A stretch of DNA of 64,000 nt from assembly GCF_019972135.1 (NCBI RefSeq), contig NZ_BPFI01000001.1, forward strand, positions 541,106 to 605,105, read 5' to 3'. Below the pieces are notes generated by a model that made no database searches, was not told the origin of the DNA, and worked only from the letters and a program-made list of their open reading frames with translations. Shown here piece after piece: positions 18,048 through 26,907 of the stretch. The number at the start of each line of letters is the position of its first letter. Positions within the stretch are counted from its first letter, which is position 1. Source of the stretch: Sulfurovum sp. TSL1 (GTDB lineage Bacteria; Campylobacterota; Campylobacteria; Campylobacterales; Sulfurovaceae). The position numbers and the translations under genes were made by a program.

Positions 18048-19889
18048 CTATACATTGATAATACTCTTGATCTCATCAAGATATAACAGTTCTTTTTCTG
18101 CCAGTTTATCAGACAGCGCAGAGATCTCTTTCTTATGGGTTTGAAAAAGTTTCAACACCTCTTCCTCTTTTTCTGTAATGATCTTCCTTACTTCATCATC
18201 TATGAGTTTGGCAGTCGCCTCACTGAAGTCTTTTGGCATTGCCATTTCACGTCCGAGGAAAACATGATCTTCACCTTTCTGATAGTAGACAGGTCCAAGC
18301 AATTCACTCATACCCCATTGACTGACCATATGGGTTGCCAAACTTGTAGCCTCTTTGAGGTCATTGGCTGCACCTGAAGAGAGGTCACCAAGCAGGGTTT
18401 GCTCCGCTGCCCTTCCACCGAGCATCACTCCGATCTTATCGAGCAGATAGGCTTGAGGAAAGTTTTTTATATCTTTAAGAGGCAGCTGTTCTGTCATCCC
18501 CAGTGCCTGCCCTCGAGGTACGATAGTGACCTTTTCTATAGGGTCTGCGTGTTCAAGCAGCAGTGCAGCCAACACATGACCGCTCTCATGTATGGCGACT
18601 CTCTGTTTATCCTTTTCATCCAGAACAAACTCCTGTTCTACCCCCATTATGATACGGTCTCGCGCATACATGAAGTCATCCTGTGTGACATACTTTTGTC
18701 CTTCTCTGGCTGCATGCATAGCTGCTTCATTGACAAGATTGGCGAGGTCGGCACCGGAGAAACCGATGGATAGTTTTGCTATCTTTTCCAGGTCTATAGA
18801 GTGGTCTATCTGAACATTTCGTATATGAATGTTCAGTATCTTTTCACGTGCTTTGACATCCGGCAGGCTCAGTGTGATCTTACGGTCAAATCTGCCCGGT
18901 CTCAACAATGCATAATCCAGGACATCAGGACGGTTGGTCGCTGCAATGACCACGACCTGCTCCTCTGACTCAAAACCGTCCATCTCTGCTAAGATTTGAT
19001 TGAGTGTCTGTTCTTTTTCATCATGTCCCCCGCCTACACCTGCACCTCTGGCACGCCCGACAGAATCGATCTCGTCGATGAAAATGATCGCAGGAGCTTC
19101 TTGTTTGGCTTTTTTAAATAAGTCACGTACCCTCGATGCCCCTACCCCTACGAACATTTCGACAAACTCGGAACCGCTGATTGAAAAGAAGGGTACCTCC
19201 GCCTCCCCTGCTACGGCTTTGGCCAATAGGGTCTTTCCTGTACCCGGTGATCCCATCAGCAAAATCCCTCTGGGAATTTTGGCACCTATTCTTTCATACT
19301 TCTCAGGGTTTTTAAGAAAGTCCACCACTTCATAGAGTTCGATCTTTGCGTTTTCAACACCTGCAACGTCATCAAAGGTCACAGATACCTTTTGTTTCTC
19401 ATATTTTTTGGCCGTGGACTTCATAAAGTCAAATACACCTCCACCCATACCGCTACCGCCTAACTGTTCTTTTATACGTCGTGAACTGTAAAATATAAAC
19501 CCTAAAAAGATGAAAAGTGGCAGCAACATGAAAAAAGAGAGCCAAAAACTTGACTCTTTTTGTGACTTCACATACATCTCAACCTGGTTTTTTTCCAACA
19601 GATCTAAAAAAGTTTTATCTTCAAACGGGGGAAGTGTTGTTCTCAGATAACCTGGTTTCCTCCCTATATCGCCTTTTAGGGTAGCCAGAACCTGATCTCC
19701 ATCGATCCGTATCTCTTTGATAACATTTTCTGCAATTTTCTTTTTAAAAGCATCGTAGGAAACCGTTTGACTCTGTTTCTGTGCGGACATATAATTGTAC
19801 AATTGAAATCCCAGCATGAGCATGATAAGTATGACCCATATATTGGTAAATGGATTGAATCCAGGAACGTCTGTCGGCTCTTTTTTCAT
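18048..19889 (-). CDS. ftsH: ATP-dependent zinc metalloprotease FtsH
   Basis: About 613 aa, a membrane-anchored AAA+ protease of quality control. Two N-terminal TM helices flank a small periplasmic domain. The AAA module has Walker A GSPGTGKT, Walker B IIFIDEID and second-region-of-homology [20 protein letters not shown] with arginine fingers. The M41 zinc site is HESGH (usually HEAGH), with the third ligand in the SSGAANDL region. The ATG at 19889 has GGAG five bases upstream. The frame is open further (19988), but that start has no ribosome site and adds a segment atypical of FtsH. A degenerate paralogue lies at 56603-57949. Confidence 0.95.
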   Translation of the reverse strand: MKKEPTDVPGFNPFTNIWVILIMLMLGFQLYNYMSAQKQSQTVSYDAFKKKIAENVIKEIRIDGDQVLATLKGDIGRKPGYLRTTLPPFEDKTFLDLLEKNQVEMYVKSQKESSFWLSFFMLLPLFIFLGFIFYSSRRIKEQLGGSGMGGGVFDFMKSTAKKYEKQKVSVTFDDVAGVENAKIELYEVVDFLKNPEKYERIGAKIPRGILLMGSPGTGKTLLAKAVAGEAEVPFFSISGSEFVEMFVGVGASRVRDLFKKAKQEAPAIIFIDEIDSVGRARGAGVGGGHDEKEQTLNQILAEMDGFESEEQVVVIAATNRPDVLDYALLRPGRFDRKITLSLPDVKAREKILNIHIRNVQIDHSIDLEKIAKLSIGFSGADLANLVNEAAMHAAREGQKYVTQDDFMYARDRIIMGVEQEFVLDEKDKQRVAIHESGHVLAALLLEHADPIEKVTIVPRGQALGMTEQLPLKDIKNFPQAYLLDKIGVMLGGRAAEQTLLGDLSSGAANDLKEATSLATHMVSQWGMSELLGPVYYQKGEDHVFLGREMAMPKDFSEATAKLIDDEVRKIITEKEEEVLKLFQTHKKEISALSDKLAEKELLYLDEIKSIINV

Positions 19890-19998
19890 CTCAACTCCCA
19901 TCAGAAAATTATCTACTATACACTTATTGTACCAAAATTCATAGAGAGTCATATTGTACCGATCATAGGTCTCATACGGAGAATTCACACTTATTGGC

Positions 19999-20004
19999 TA
20001 TAAT
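19999..20004 (+). promoter_or_regulatory. Putative promoter (GGCTATAAT) for the YgiQ-like gene
   Basis: TTGGCTATAATA contains a perfect -10 with GGC before it. The same GGCTATAATA core precedes two other plus-strand genes (54752 and 58052). It lies about 64 bases before the chosen ATG. Confidence 0.55.
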
Positions 20005-20067
20005 ACGAAAATAATCACTATGAAAGAAGGCATTCATGCACGTTTGATGCATGAAAAAGGTACCCTT

Positions 20068-21813
20068 ATGAGCAAACTTGACCTTAGAGAAGCAAAACGT
20101 TTTTTACCCACGACCAGAGAAGAGATGGATGCTCTTGGATGGAAACAGTGTGATGTGATACTGATCTCTGGAGATGCCTATATAGACTCCCCTTTTATTG
20201 GTGTGGCTACGGTTGGACGTATGCTTGAAAAACTGGGGTATAAAGTCGGCATCATCGGTCAGCCAGATGTCAACAGTGACACAGATATCAAACGTTTGGG
20301 TGAACCGAGACTCTTCTGGGGTGTAAGCGGAGGGAGCATTGACTCTATGGTGGCGAACTATACCGCCACCAAGAAGTTCAGAAACTCTGATGACTACACA
20401 CCGGGAGGCAAGAATACCCAACGTCCGGACCGTGCAGTACTTGTCTATACAAATCTCATACGAAAGCATTTTAAAAATACGGTTCCTATCGTACTGGGCG
20501 GTATAGAAGCTTCTCTTAGACGTGTTACCCATTATGACTACTGGAGCAACAAGCTGAGAAAACCTATACTCTTTGACTCTAAGGCAGACATACTCATCTA
20601 TGGAATGGGAGAGCAGGCTATCCGTGAGCTTACATATGCTTTGGATAAAGGCGTGGACTGGAAAGATATACGCGGTGTCTGTTACATCAACAAAGAACCT
20701 GTGGAGAGTTACCACCAGCTTCCCTCGCATCAGGAGTGTCTGGATGATAAAGAGAAGTATATAGACCTTTTTGATCTTTTTTATGACAACAATGATCCCA
20801 TCGCAGCCAAAGGTCTTTGCCAAAAGGTAGATACCCGCTACTCCATACAAAATCCGCCATGTGATTATCTGAATGAACCGGAGATGGATGAAGTCTCTGC
20901 CCTGCCGTTTACCAGGGAACTGCATCCGTACCACAGACCCGAAGGAAAAGTAAAGTGTCTGGAGACCATCAAGTTCTCCATTATGACGCATCAGGGGTGC
21001 TGGGGAGAGTGTAACTTCTGTGCCATCGGTGTACACCAGGGACGTACGATCCGTACACGTTCAGAACAGTCCATCGTTAAAGAAGCCAACCAGTTCAAAG
21101 AGTATAAAGACTTTAAAGGGATCATCTCTGATCTTGGCGGCCCTACGGCAAATATGTACGGGTATGAGTGTAACAAAAAGCTCAAACTGGGTACCTGTGA
21201 CCATCAGAGATGCGTCGATTCACGCCATTTGTGTTCATCCATGAAACCGGACCACACCCGTGTGATAGGCATGATGAAACAGGTACGTAACATCGAGGGG
21301 ATCAAAAAAGCATTTGTAGCTTCAGGGATACGTTATGACCTTATCAATGAAGACAAACGTAAGGGGTATTCTTATCTCAAAGAGCTGGTTGAGCACCATA
21401 TCTCTGGACAGATGAAAGTCGCGCCTGAACATACCCAACAGCATGTGCTTGATCTTATGGGAAAACCAGGCAAACAGACACTCATAGACTTTAAAAGACT
21501 CTACGACAAACTCAACAAAGATATGGGGAAAAAGCAGTACCTGACCTACTATCTTATCGCCGCACACCCGGGTTGTGAAGAGAAAGATATGCATGAACTG
21601 AAACGTTTTACCACCGATGAACTTAAAATGAACCCTGAACAGGCACAGGTCTTTACCCCGACTCCCGGAACCTACTCCGCTGTGATGTACTACACAGAGA
21701 TGGACCCGGTCACGCGCAAAAAGATCTTTGTAGAGAAAGATATGCACAGAAAAGAGAAACAAAAAGCCATCGTTCAGGCAAAAACAGACTTTAAATCGGG
21801 GTTTGCAAGTTAA
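20068..21813 (+). CDS. YgiQ-family radical SAM protein
   Basis: About 581 aa. The N-terminal domain starts with FLPTTREEMDALGW and includes DVILISGDAYIDSPFIGVA, characteristic of YgiQ (UPF0313). The radical-SAM cluster motif is CNFCAIG, within GCWGECNFCAIGVHQGR, binding a 4Fe-4S cluster for SAM cleavage. A C-terminal DUF3362-type region includes QVFTPTPGTYSAVMYYT. The substrate is unknown. ATG 20068 has AAAAAGG seven bases upstream, whereas the earlier in-frame ATG at 20020 has no ribosome site. It overlaps the HAD gene by one base. Confidence 0.92.
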   Translation: MSKLDLREAKRFLPTTREEMDALGWKQCDVILISGDAYIDSPFIGVATVGRMLEKLGYKVGIIGQPDVNSDTDIKRLGEPRLFWGVSGGSIDSMVANYTATKKFRNSDDYTPGGKNTQRPDRAVLVYTNLIRKHFKNTVPIVLGGIEASLRRVTHYDYWSNKLRKPILFDSKADILIYGMGEQAIRELTYALDKGVDWKDIRGVCYINKEPVESYHQLPSHQECLDDKEKYIDLFDLFYDNNDPIAAKGLCQKVDTRYSIQNPPCDYLNEPEMDEVSALPFTRELHPYHRPEGKVKCLETIKFSIMTHQGCWGECNFCAIGVHQGRTIRTRSEQSIVKEANQFKEYKDFKGIISDLGGPTANMYGYECNKKLKLGTCDHQRCVDSRHLCSSMKPDHTRVIGMMKQVRNIEGIKKAFVASGIRYDLINEDKRKGYSYLKELVEHHISGQMKVAPEHTQQHVLDLMGKPGKQTLIDFKRLYDKLNKDMGKKQYLTYYLIAAHPGCEEKDMHELKRFTTDELKMNPEQAQVFTPTPGTYSAVMYYTEMDPVTRKKIFVEKDMHRKEKQKAIVQAKTDFKSGFAS

Positions 21814-22637
21814 TGCCTAAAAGACCCATCTTCATCACTGACCTCGACCATACATTTTTACGTACAGATCTGAGTATCAGTGATTTCAGTACAGAGATTT
21901 GGAATACCAAAAGTAAAGATGCCATTCTCTCGGTAGCCACAGCAAGAAGCTTTCAAAAAACCCGTGACTTTTTGGAGAAACTCCATCTACATGCGCCTAT
22001 GATACTTTTGGATGGTACGATGATAGTCTCCCCGGACAAGAAACTGATAGATCTGAAAACCATCAACAAAGCACTGGGTGATGCCATCGTTGAAGTAGGT
22101 TTGCAGTTTGGTATAGACCCTTTCATTATAGGGCTGAAAGATATGCAGCTCAATGAAGCATTTTTATACCCGAGAAAACTCAACGAATATCAGAAATTTG
22201 TCCTTAAGGGTTACAAAAATGATCCCCGTCTGCAGTTCAACCCCGAAAACAAGACCATGGAATTGAACCTGAAGATCGTTTACTTTGGCGACAAAGAAAC
22301 CTTGGAACCGCTTACTGTAAGGCTGAAAGAGGTCTTCAAAGATGCCATAGAGTGCAAACTCTCTCCTGAAAAATATTCAGACGGCTACTTCCTTACGATA
22401 CTCCACCCTGAAGGTGACAAAGCGCATGCCTTGAAAAAAGTCATGGATTATATGGAACGTGACCCTTTGGATGTGACCGTATTTGGTGACTCGCTCAATG
22501 ACATAGGAATGTTTAAACTTGCCGGCACCTCTGTAGCCGTCTCCAATGCCCTGGACGAAGTAAAAGCCCTAGCGGATGTGATACTGCCACATACGAATGA
22601 TGAGGATGCAGTGGCTCAATATTTGAAGGGTAACTGA
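21813..22637 (+). CDS. HAD-superfamily hydrolase (Cof/IIB type)
   Basis: A 274-aa HAD phosphatase. Motif I is FITDLDHTFLRTD (Asp nucleophile pair), motif II lies in VATARSFQKT, and motif IV is VFGDSLNDIGMF. A large cap domain lies between motifs II and III, as in the IIB (Cof) subclass acting on sugar phosphates or cofactors. The start overlaps the YgiQ-like stop (TAATG), so the pair is co-translated. The substrate cannot be read from the sequence. Confidence 0.9.
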   Translation: MPKRPIFITDLDHTFLRTDLSISDFSTEIWNTKSKDAILSVATARSFQKTRDFLEKLHLHAPMILLDGTMIVSPDKKLIDLKTINKALGDAIVEVGLQFGIDPFIIGLKDMQLNEAFLYPRKLNEYQKFVLKGYKNDPRLQFNPENKTMELNLKIVYFGDKETLEPLTVRLKEVFKDAIECKLSPEKYSDGYFLTILHPEGDKAHALKKVMDYMERDPLDVTVFGDSLNDIGMFKLAGTSVAVSNALDEVKALADVILPHTNDEDAVAQYLKGN

Positions 22638-22675
22638 TAGACAGTTAATTCTCTATCCCAATTCAAAAGTAGATC

Positions 22676-22749
22676 AAAACCTTATAAAGTTATATATTGA
22701 GCCACTTGCAGATTCAACATCACAAAGTGGCTCTATTTTATAAGGTTTT
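22676..22749. terminator. Nested bidirectional hairpin between convergent genes
   Basis: The outer arms AAAACCTTATAAA (22676-22688) and TTTATAAGGTTTT (22737-22749) are perfect complements. Inside them GAGCCACTT (22699-22707) pairs with AAGTGGCTC (22725-22733). Each strand ends with a T run, fitting a shared terminator for the HAD gene and the convergent lipoprotein gene. Confidence 0.7.
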
Positions 22750-22769
22750 CAGAAGTATCCTTGCACTCA

Positions 22770-22976
22770 TCAATCTGTTTTGTTCTCTATTTTGTCACCG
22801 GCATCTTCTATCGCGTCATCTGCTTCGTCTAAAGCATCTTCAGTATTATCTTTTATGTCGCTTGCTACATTGTCAATTTTTTCTCCAGCCTTTTCTGCTG
22901 GTCCTTTTTCTTCACATCCTGTTATCATAAGTACTAATGCAACGAGTAATGACCCTATTAATATTTTACTTTTCAT
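22770..22976 (-). CDS. Small acidic lipoprotein (entericidin/YtxH-like)
   Basis: A 68-aa protein with a signal peptide and lipobox (LMITGC, Cys21), followed by a 47-residue tail very rich in Asp, Glu, Lys and Ala. The tail (EKIDNVASDIKDNTEDALDE) suggests an amphipathic helix or coiled coil. It resembles small stress-induced lipoproteins, but no specific function is known. The ribosome site is AAAAGGAG. It follows the DUF1328 gene on the same strand with a 54-base gap. Confidence 0.8.
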   Translation of the reverse strand: MKSKILIGSLLVALVLMITGCEEKGPAEKAGEKIDNVASDIKDNTEDALDEADDAIEDAGDKIENKTD

Positions 22977-23030
22977 AATTTTCTCCTTTTAAATTGTTTT
23001 TAATATCCGATGCAGAACAATCCACTTCGT

Positions 23031-23192
23031 TTATAATCTTCGACGTCCTGTAATCCAAAAAATTACCGCCATTATCAATCCTACTACAAATAGTATCCAC
23101 GCAATATTTGTTGCAGTACCTGCGATTCCTGAAAAACCTAACACTCCTGCAATGATTGCAATAATCAAAAACGTCACTGCCCAACTAAGCAT
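23031..23192 (-). CDS. DUF1328 (YtjA-like) small membrane protein, 53 aa
   Basis: From the ATG at 23192 the minus strand reads [20 protein letters not shown] and ends FWITGRRRL before TAA at 23031. It has two TM helices joined by a Gly-rich turn with [12 protein letters not shown], the DUF1328/YtjA signature, and the full family length. AAAGGAG lies seven bases before the ATG. DUF1328 genes often sit beside small stress lipoproteins, as here. The function is unknown. Confidence 0.9.
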   Translation of the reverse strand: MLSWAVTFLIIAIIAGVLGFSGIAGTATNIAWILFVVGLIMAVIFWITGRRRL

Positions 23193-23233
23193 CAATAACT
23201 CCTTTAATTTTATTGTATTTATCTAAACTAAAT

Positions 23234-23369
23234 TTATTTTAATTTAGAAACAGCTGAATCTATTGCGTCACCCATAGTGTCTCAATACCTGCCTTCAGCT
23301 TATCAATCTCTGTACTCCACTGATCCAGTTGTGACTGAACTTATCTTCATAACTATCTTTCATACTCAT
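23234..23369 (-). pseudogene. Decayed copy of the 37529 coiled-coil stress protein gene
   Basis: The minus strand starts MSMKDSYEDK, like MSMKKEYEQK of the intact gene at 37529. After a one-base loss it continues in another frame as QSQLDQWSTEIDKLKA (intact: QAQLDEWSAEIDKLKA). About 34 central codons are missing, then GIETLW and, after a further frame shift, GDAIDSAVSKLK and a stop, matching the intact C-terminus AGIESAWDSLGNAVKSATSKFK. The open frame from the ATG stops at 23295. This is a relic of a second family member. Confidence 0.8.
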
Positions 23370-23695
23370 AATTAATTTTCTTTTCAAGATTTACTTTATA
23401 CTCAGATTCTAATAATTCTATAAAAAATAAAATTATCTTATTTCTAATTATAAGTCTGACAGTATTTAATATATAACTATTAGGCTAAAATTTTCCTGAA
23501 AGCTAAAAACATGGGATATTATTTCTTAATGATTAGTGGAGTCTTGGTACAATATGGTTGTTTAAAACGATATCAGCGCATACTATAAAACCATGTATTT
23601 ACTAACTTTGGTTTTCAGTATTTCGGCTCTATAAAAACACCTATAATGATGTTGTATTCATCAGGGACACTAGGTAATCCTTCTCATGTCTTTTT
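23370..23695. other. AT-rich spacer, no gene seen
   Basis: This 326-base stretch before the 3' end of the MscS gene holds no plausible coding frame with a ribosome site. It marks the edge between host-like AT-rich DNA and the GC-rich genes that follow. Confidence 0.6.
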
Positions 23696-25375
23696 TTATG
23701 AATTTAGTTCTTTCATCTGTTTCACGGCAACGGTTTCGGAAGCATCTGGCAAGAGATTCTCACCTTCCTTCATCGGTTGTGCCTGCCGTGCCTGTTCCTC
23801 GATGACAGTAGCCTCGCTGGATAATCCGGCTTCCGCTTTCGTGGACACCACATCGAGTTCTTCATGCCGCGCTTCAGCTGAGAACCGTTTCCCCTGTGCA
23901 GCAGTATGCGCCTCTTCCGGTTTACCCTCAAGCATGGTGACGGGGATACCTTGAGGGAAGACAACCTCTCTAGCCTCGTCTGGCATTGAGATGCCATGTT
24001 TCTGAAAGGCACGTTTCACCAACCGGATCACCGAAGAACGTACTTTCAACCAACTGTGTTCACGTCCGTTGATCCAAAAGTAGACCCGCAGGTTGGCTGT
24101 AGATGTCCCCAGACTGTCTGCCAACACTGCGGGTTCAGGATCGTTCAGAACAGACGGGTGGTCCAAGAGGACCCCTAGTGCAATCTCCTGAGCCTCGTTG
24201 ATCGCATCGTCATAGCCGATGCCGACAACAAAGTCCTCGCGCCGGTTGGCATTGGTAGTGAAGTTGTAGATGGTGCTCTTGTAAACGCTGGTGTTCGGTA
24301 TCTGCACGAGATTTCCATCGAGGGTCATCAAGATCGTGGTGCGCATATTCAACTGCTGTACGTAGCCGGTCACGCCGGAAATCTCGACCAAGTCGCCGGT
24401 CTCAAACGGTGACTGCATACTGAGGAAGATGCTCGCCAGGAAATTCTCAGTGATATCCCGGAATGCGATACCAACGATCAAACCGATCAAACCGGTCCCG
24501 CCGACCAGCGTCAAAGCCAATTGTGTCAGGCCGGAGACTCTCAGAATGAGATAGAGGCCGCAGAGAACAACGAATCCACCTGCCGCACGTGCGATCACTT
24601 TTTGCAGGAGTTGGGTCCGAATCCGTGGGCGCAGCAGCGTTTGGACACCATGCGTTGTTAGCAGGGAAATGCCCAGTGTCAGAGCCAGAATGAGCAGTGC
24701 AAGCACAAGGAAAGGCAGTGCGTGAAAGAAGTCGCGCCATAATAGCATTACATCGCTCCACGGTTGGCTGAAATCCCATATCGACTGCGGGGTCACCTGT
24801 AACCGGTTGACCACAGCGACAACATCCTGCGTATTATGGGCCAAATCGCCAGCCCATTTCTTCAGCTCATCGGACTCCACTTTGCCATTAAGAAAGACGA
24901 TGCCTTCCTCTACCCGGACTTGTGGCTCGGTAAACCAGTCGGTGGCAGCCAGAACGCGTTGAAGTCTCTTGCGGATCTCTTCATCGTGCGCGACGGGTTT
25001 TACGTCCACCTTTGCTGGTGCCAAGGAGAGCTCTTCTTTGGCAGGTGGTGTCAGCTGCTGCGTTTCGACGGCCTTACTGACTGGTTCCTGCGCCATGACA
25101 GTCAATGACTGCACGCATAATACAGAACCAAGCAAGACTGCCCTCAGAAATAGGTTATAAAAACCACGAGACAATCGTTTCTTGGAAACACTCTTGATAT
25201 AAGCGCCGAACTTGGAGTACATCGTAGGCAACCACTGACTCGTACATTTCGCACCTCCACAAAAAAACGGTACCTTCCTGCCATGAACTGTAACTACCAT
25301 ACCGAAATTCTCTAAACGGGTTTTACCTGGTATTTTCCTTTTCACTTTCACAACACTATTCCTTTTCTTTCTCAA
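23696..25375 (-). CDS. Mechanosensitive channel (MscS family) with BON domain
   Basis: Up to 559 aa. An internal hydrophobic stretch (about 70-93, LFLRAVLLGSVLCVQSLTVMAQ) looks like a signal peptide. A BON domain follows (about 130-195, EEGIVFLNGKVESDELKKWAGDLA). Then come TM helices and an MscS core with GTGLIGLIVGIAFRDITENFLASIF and FETGDLVEISGVTGYVQQLNMRTT. The tail of about 80 residues is charged. MscS channels release solutes on osmotic downshock, and the BON domain may bind lipid or envelope. TTG 25375 overlaps the previous stop (TTGA). GTG 25351 and ATG 25222 are alternatives. It is GC-rich compared with its neighbours, suggesting transfer. Confidence 0.85.
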   Translation of the reverse strand: MRKKRNSVVKVKRKIPGKTRLENFGMVVTVHGRKVPFFCGGAKCTSQWLPTMYSKFGAYIKSVSKKRLSRGFYNLFLRAVLLGSVLCVQSLTVMAQEPVSKAVETQQLTPPAKEELSLAPAKVDVKPVAHDEEIRKRLQRVLAATDWFTEPQVRVEEGIVFLNGKVESDELKKWAGDLAHNTQDVVAVVNRLQVTPQSIWDFSQPWSDVMLLWRDFFHALPFLVLALLILALTLGISLLTTHGVQTLLRPRIRTQLLQKVIARAAGGFVVLCGLYLILRVSGLTQLALTLVGGTGLIGLIVGIAFRDITENFLASIFLSMQSPFETGDLVEISGVTGYVQQLNMRTTILMTLDGNLVQIPNTSVYKSTIYNFTTNANRREDFVVGIGYDDAINEAQEIALGVLLDHPSVLNDPEPAVLADSLGTSTANLRVYFWINGREHSWLKVRSSVIRLVKRAFQKHGISMPDEAREVVFPQGIPVTMLEGKPEEAHTAAQGKRFSAEARHEELDVVSTKAEAGLSSEATVIEEQARQAQPMKEGENLLPDASETVAVKQMKELNS

Positions 25376-26907
25376 CGTGCCAAAAAGGCGGCTTTGAGTG
25401 CTTCTCTCACCTCAGACAGCCGCTTTTCTAACTGATCTTGATCATGTTCGGATTCGATGCTTCGATCGACCAGGTCAGAAATATACTGCACTTGTTCATC
25501 AAGTGCGTGTAAATGGCTCGGGCTGACCGTGATATTGGCGATCGTACCGATGGCGCCGAGCATACGCGCCATGATGGCAAAGTTGCCTGCGGAGCTACCC
25601 CTAATCTGATCGAATGACTCGGCCAACATGCCCTCAAAGGTCGGAACGATGGCAATCACGCGCAGCGTTTCTTCCTCGTAACGGTGCGATGATGGAAGTT
25701 GCCGACATGCCAGCCGGGTCAGAATCGCTGTCAAATAATCCACACACATGACCGCTGTCGAGGTATCATTGACACCGGGCGATAGTGCCTTCAAGGCCAT
25801 ATCCACGATCTGCCTGATACCGAAAGCAGGGTCTTGTTCAGCCGTACGATGGCGACCAATACTGTAAGCCTCATTCAAGGCAACAATTGTCTCCTGATCT
25901 GGGTGGTACGTCAGGGCGAGTGATACCAGTGCAGTATCTTGCACAACGAACGAGCCGATACCGTACTCCATCCGCACGAGGATTCTCTTGTCCTGCGCGA
26001 GACTCAGAATGGCATCATGATCTATACTCACTATGTAGCCGCTCTTCTGCGCAGGCACCGCGTACCATGTCCTCTCATCCAAAGATGCAAGCTGCTCGTT
26101 TCCTTTATCCTCAGCTTTATTGGCGTTGGATTCCTCTTTTTCCGGGAACAACCGATCAATGGATGCGTTGGTTTCCTCTACAACTGAGGGGAGGATGCTG
26201 GAAACCTGGATCGACAAGGCGATGTGATGAATGAAAAAAATGAGGATGGCAATACCGGCAAACACCAGAATAAATGCGAGAAAGACAGACAGGATGGGCA
26301 CAAATGGCGCATCCCCAGTACGAATAGCGTGCATCACGATCAAACAATAGACGAAAATTCCGGAAAAGGTCCCCAACGTGACCTGCGTGACATGACTACT
26401 CATGAAGTTTCGCAGAATACGAGAGGTATATTGGCTCGAAGCCAACGTCAATGCCAGCAGGGTCATAGAGAACGTGATGCCCATAACGGACATCATTGAA
26501 CCGGCAAGCGTCGACAACATATCCCGCGCGCCATCCGCCCCGACCCCAAATATCCGTGGCCACTGGGCCAGCCATCTGTCACCCCCAGCGTAGTCTACTT
26601 GAATCAACACTACTGCGTAGACAACGCTGCTTAGAACGATCAGAAAAGGTAAAAACCAGAAGCTTGATCGAAGATTAGACCAAAACAGTATTAACGTCCT
26701 GCTGATAAGGTATATTCCAAGAAGAAAACTGACAGCACCAGTAATGTAGAATGTCATTGCTTTCTCTGTATCTGAACCTGTCACAGCTTGTGGTATTTGT
26801 AAACCGATAGAACCGGATAATTGATACCCCCATAATGCAAGGCCAAGACCTATAACCATTAGGCCAATACCAATCATTTTCATTGTAGTTCCTGAACCCA
26901 TTGCCAT
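25372..26907 (-). CDS. DUF2254 membrane protein with N-terminal DUF3185-like fusion
   Basis: A 511-aa protein. Residues 10-68 form a two-TM unit (GIGLMVIGLGLALWGYQLSG, then TGSDTEKAMTFYITGAVSFL) matching stand-alone DUF3185 proteins. From about residue 73 (NLRSSFWFLPFLIVL) the rest is DUF2254: TM helices with GARDMLSTLAGSMMSVMGITFS and ALTLASSQYTSRILRNFM, then a large soluble C-terminal domain. The first 270 bases have host-like AT-rich composition and the rest is GC-rich, so the gene may be a chimera at a transfer boundary. The function is unknown. The stop overlaps the next gene's TTG start. Confidence 0.82.
   Translation of the reverse strand: MAMGSGTTMKMIGIGLMVIGLGLALWGYQLSGSIGLQIPQAVTGSDTEKAMTFYITGAVSFLLGIYLISRTLILFWSNLRSSFWFLPFLIVLSSVVYAVVLIQVDYAGGDRWLAQWPRIFGVGADGARDMLSTLAGSMMSVMGITFSMTLLALTLASSQYTSRILRNFMSSHVTQVTLGTFSGIFVYCLIVMHAIRTGDAPFVPILSVFLAFILVFAGIAILIFFIHHIALSIQVSSILPSVVEETNASIDRLFPEKEESNANKAEDKGNEQLASLDERTWYAVPAQKSGYIVSIDHDAILSLAQDKRILVRMEYGIGSFVVQDTALVSLALTYHPDQETIVALNEAYSIGRHRTAEQDPAFGIRQIVDMALKALSPGVNDTSTAVMCVDYLTAILTRLACRQLPSSHRYEEETLRVIAIVPTFEGMLAESFDQIRGSSAGNFAIMARMLGAIGTIANITVSPSHLHALDEQVQYISDLVDRSIESEHDQDQLEKRLSEVREALKAAFLAR

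Noticed and set aside
19890..19988. Longer N-terminus for FtsH
   Set aside because: The added residues lack a ribosome site and are not FtsH-like. GGAG stands directly before ATG 19889.
20104..21036. 310-codon open frame on the minus strand
   Set aside because: It lies entirely antisense to the well-supported YgiQ-like gene, has no ribosome site, and its product is Cys/Ile/Val-rich nonsense typical of antisense frames.
22966..23184. 72-codon minus-strand frame across the DUF1328 locus
   Set aside because: It is a shadow in a different frame. The DUF1328 frame from 23192 has a ribosome site and the right family signature.
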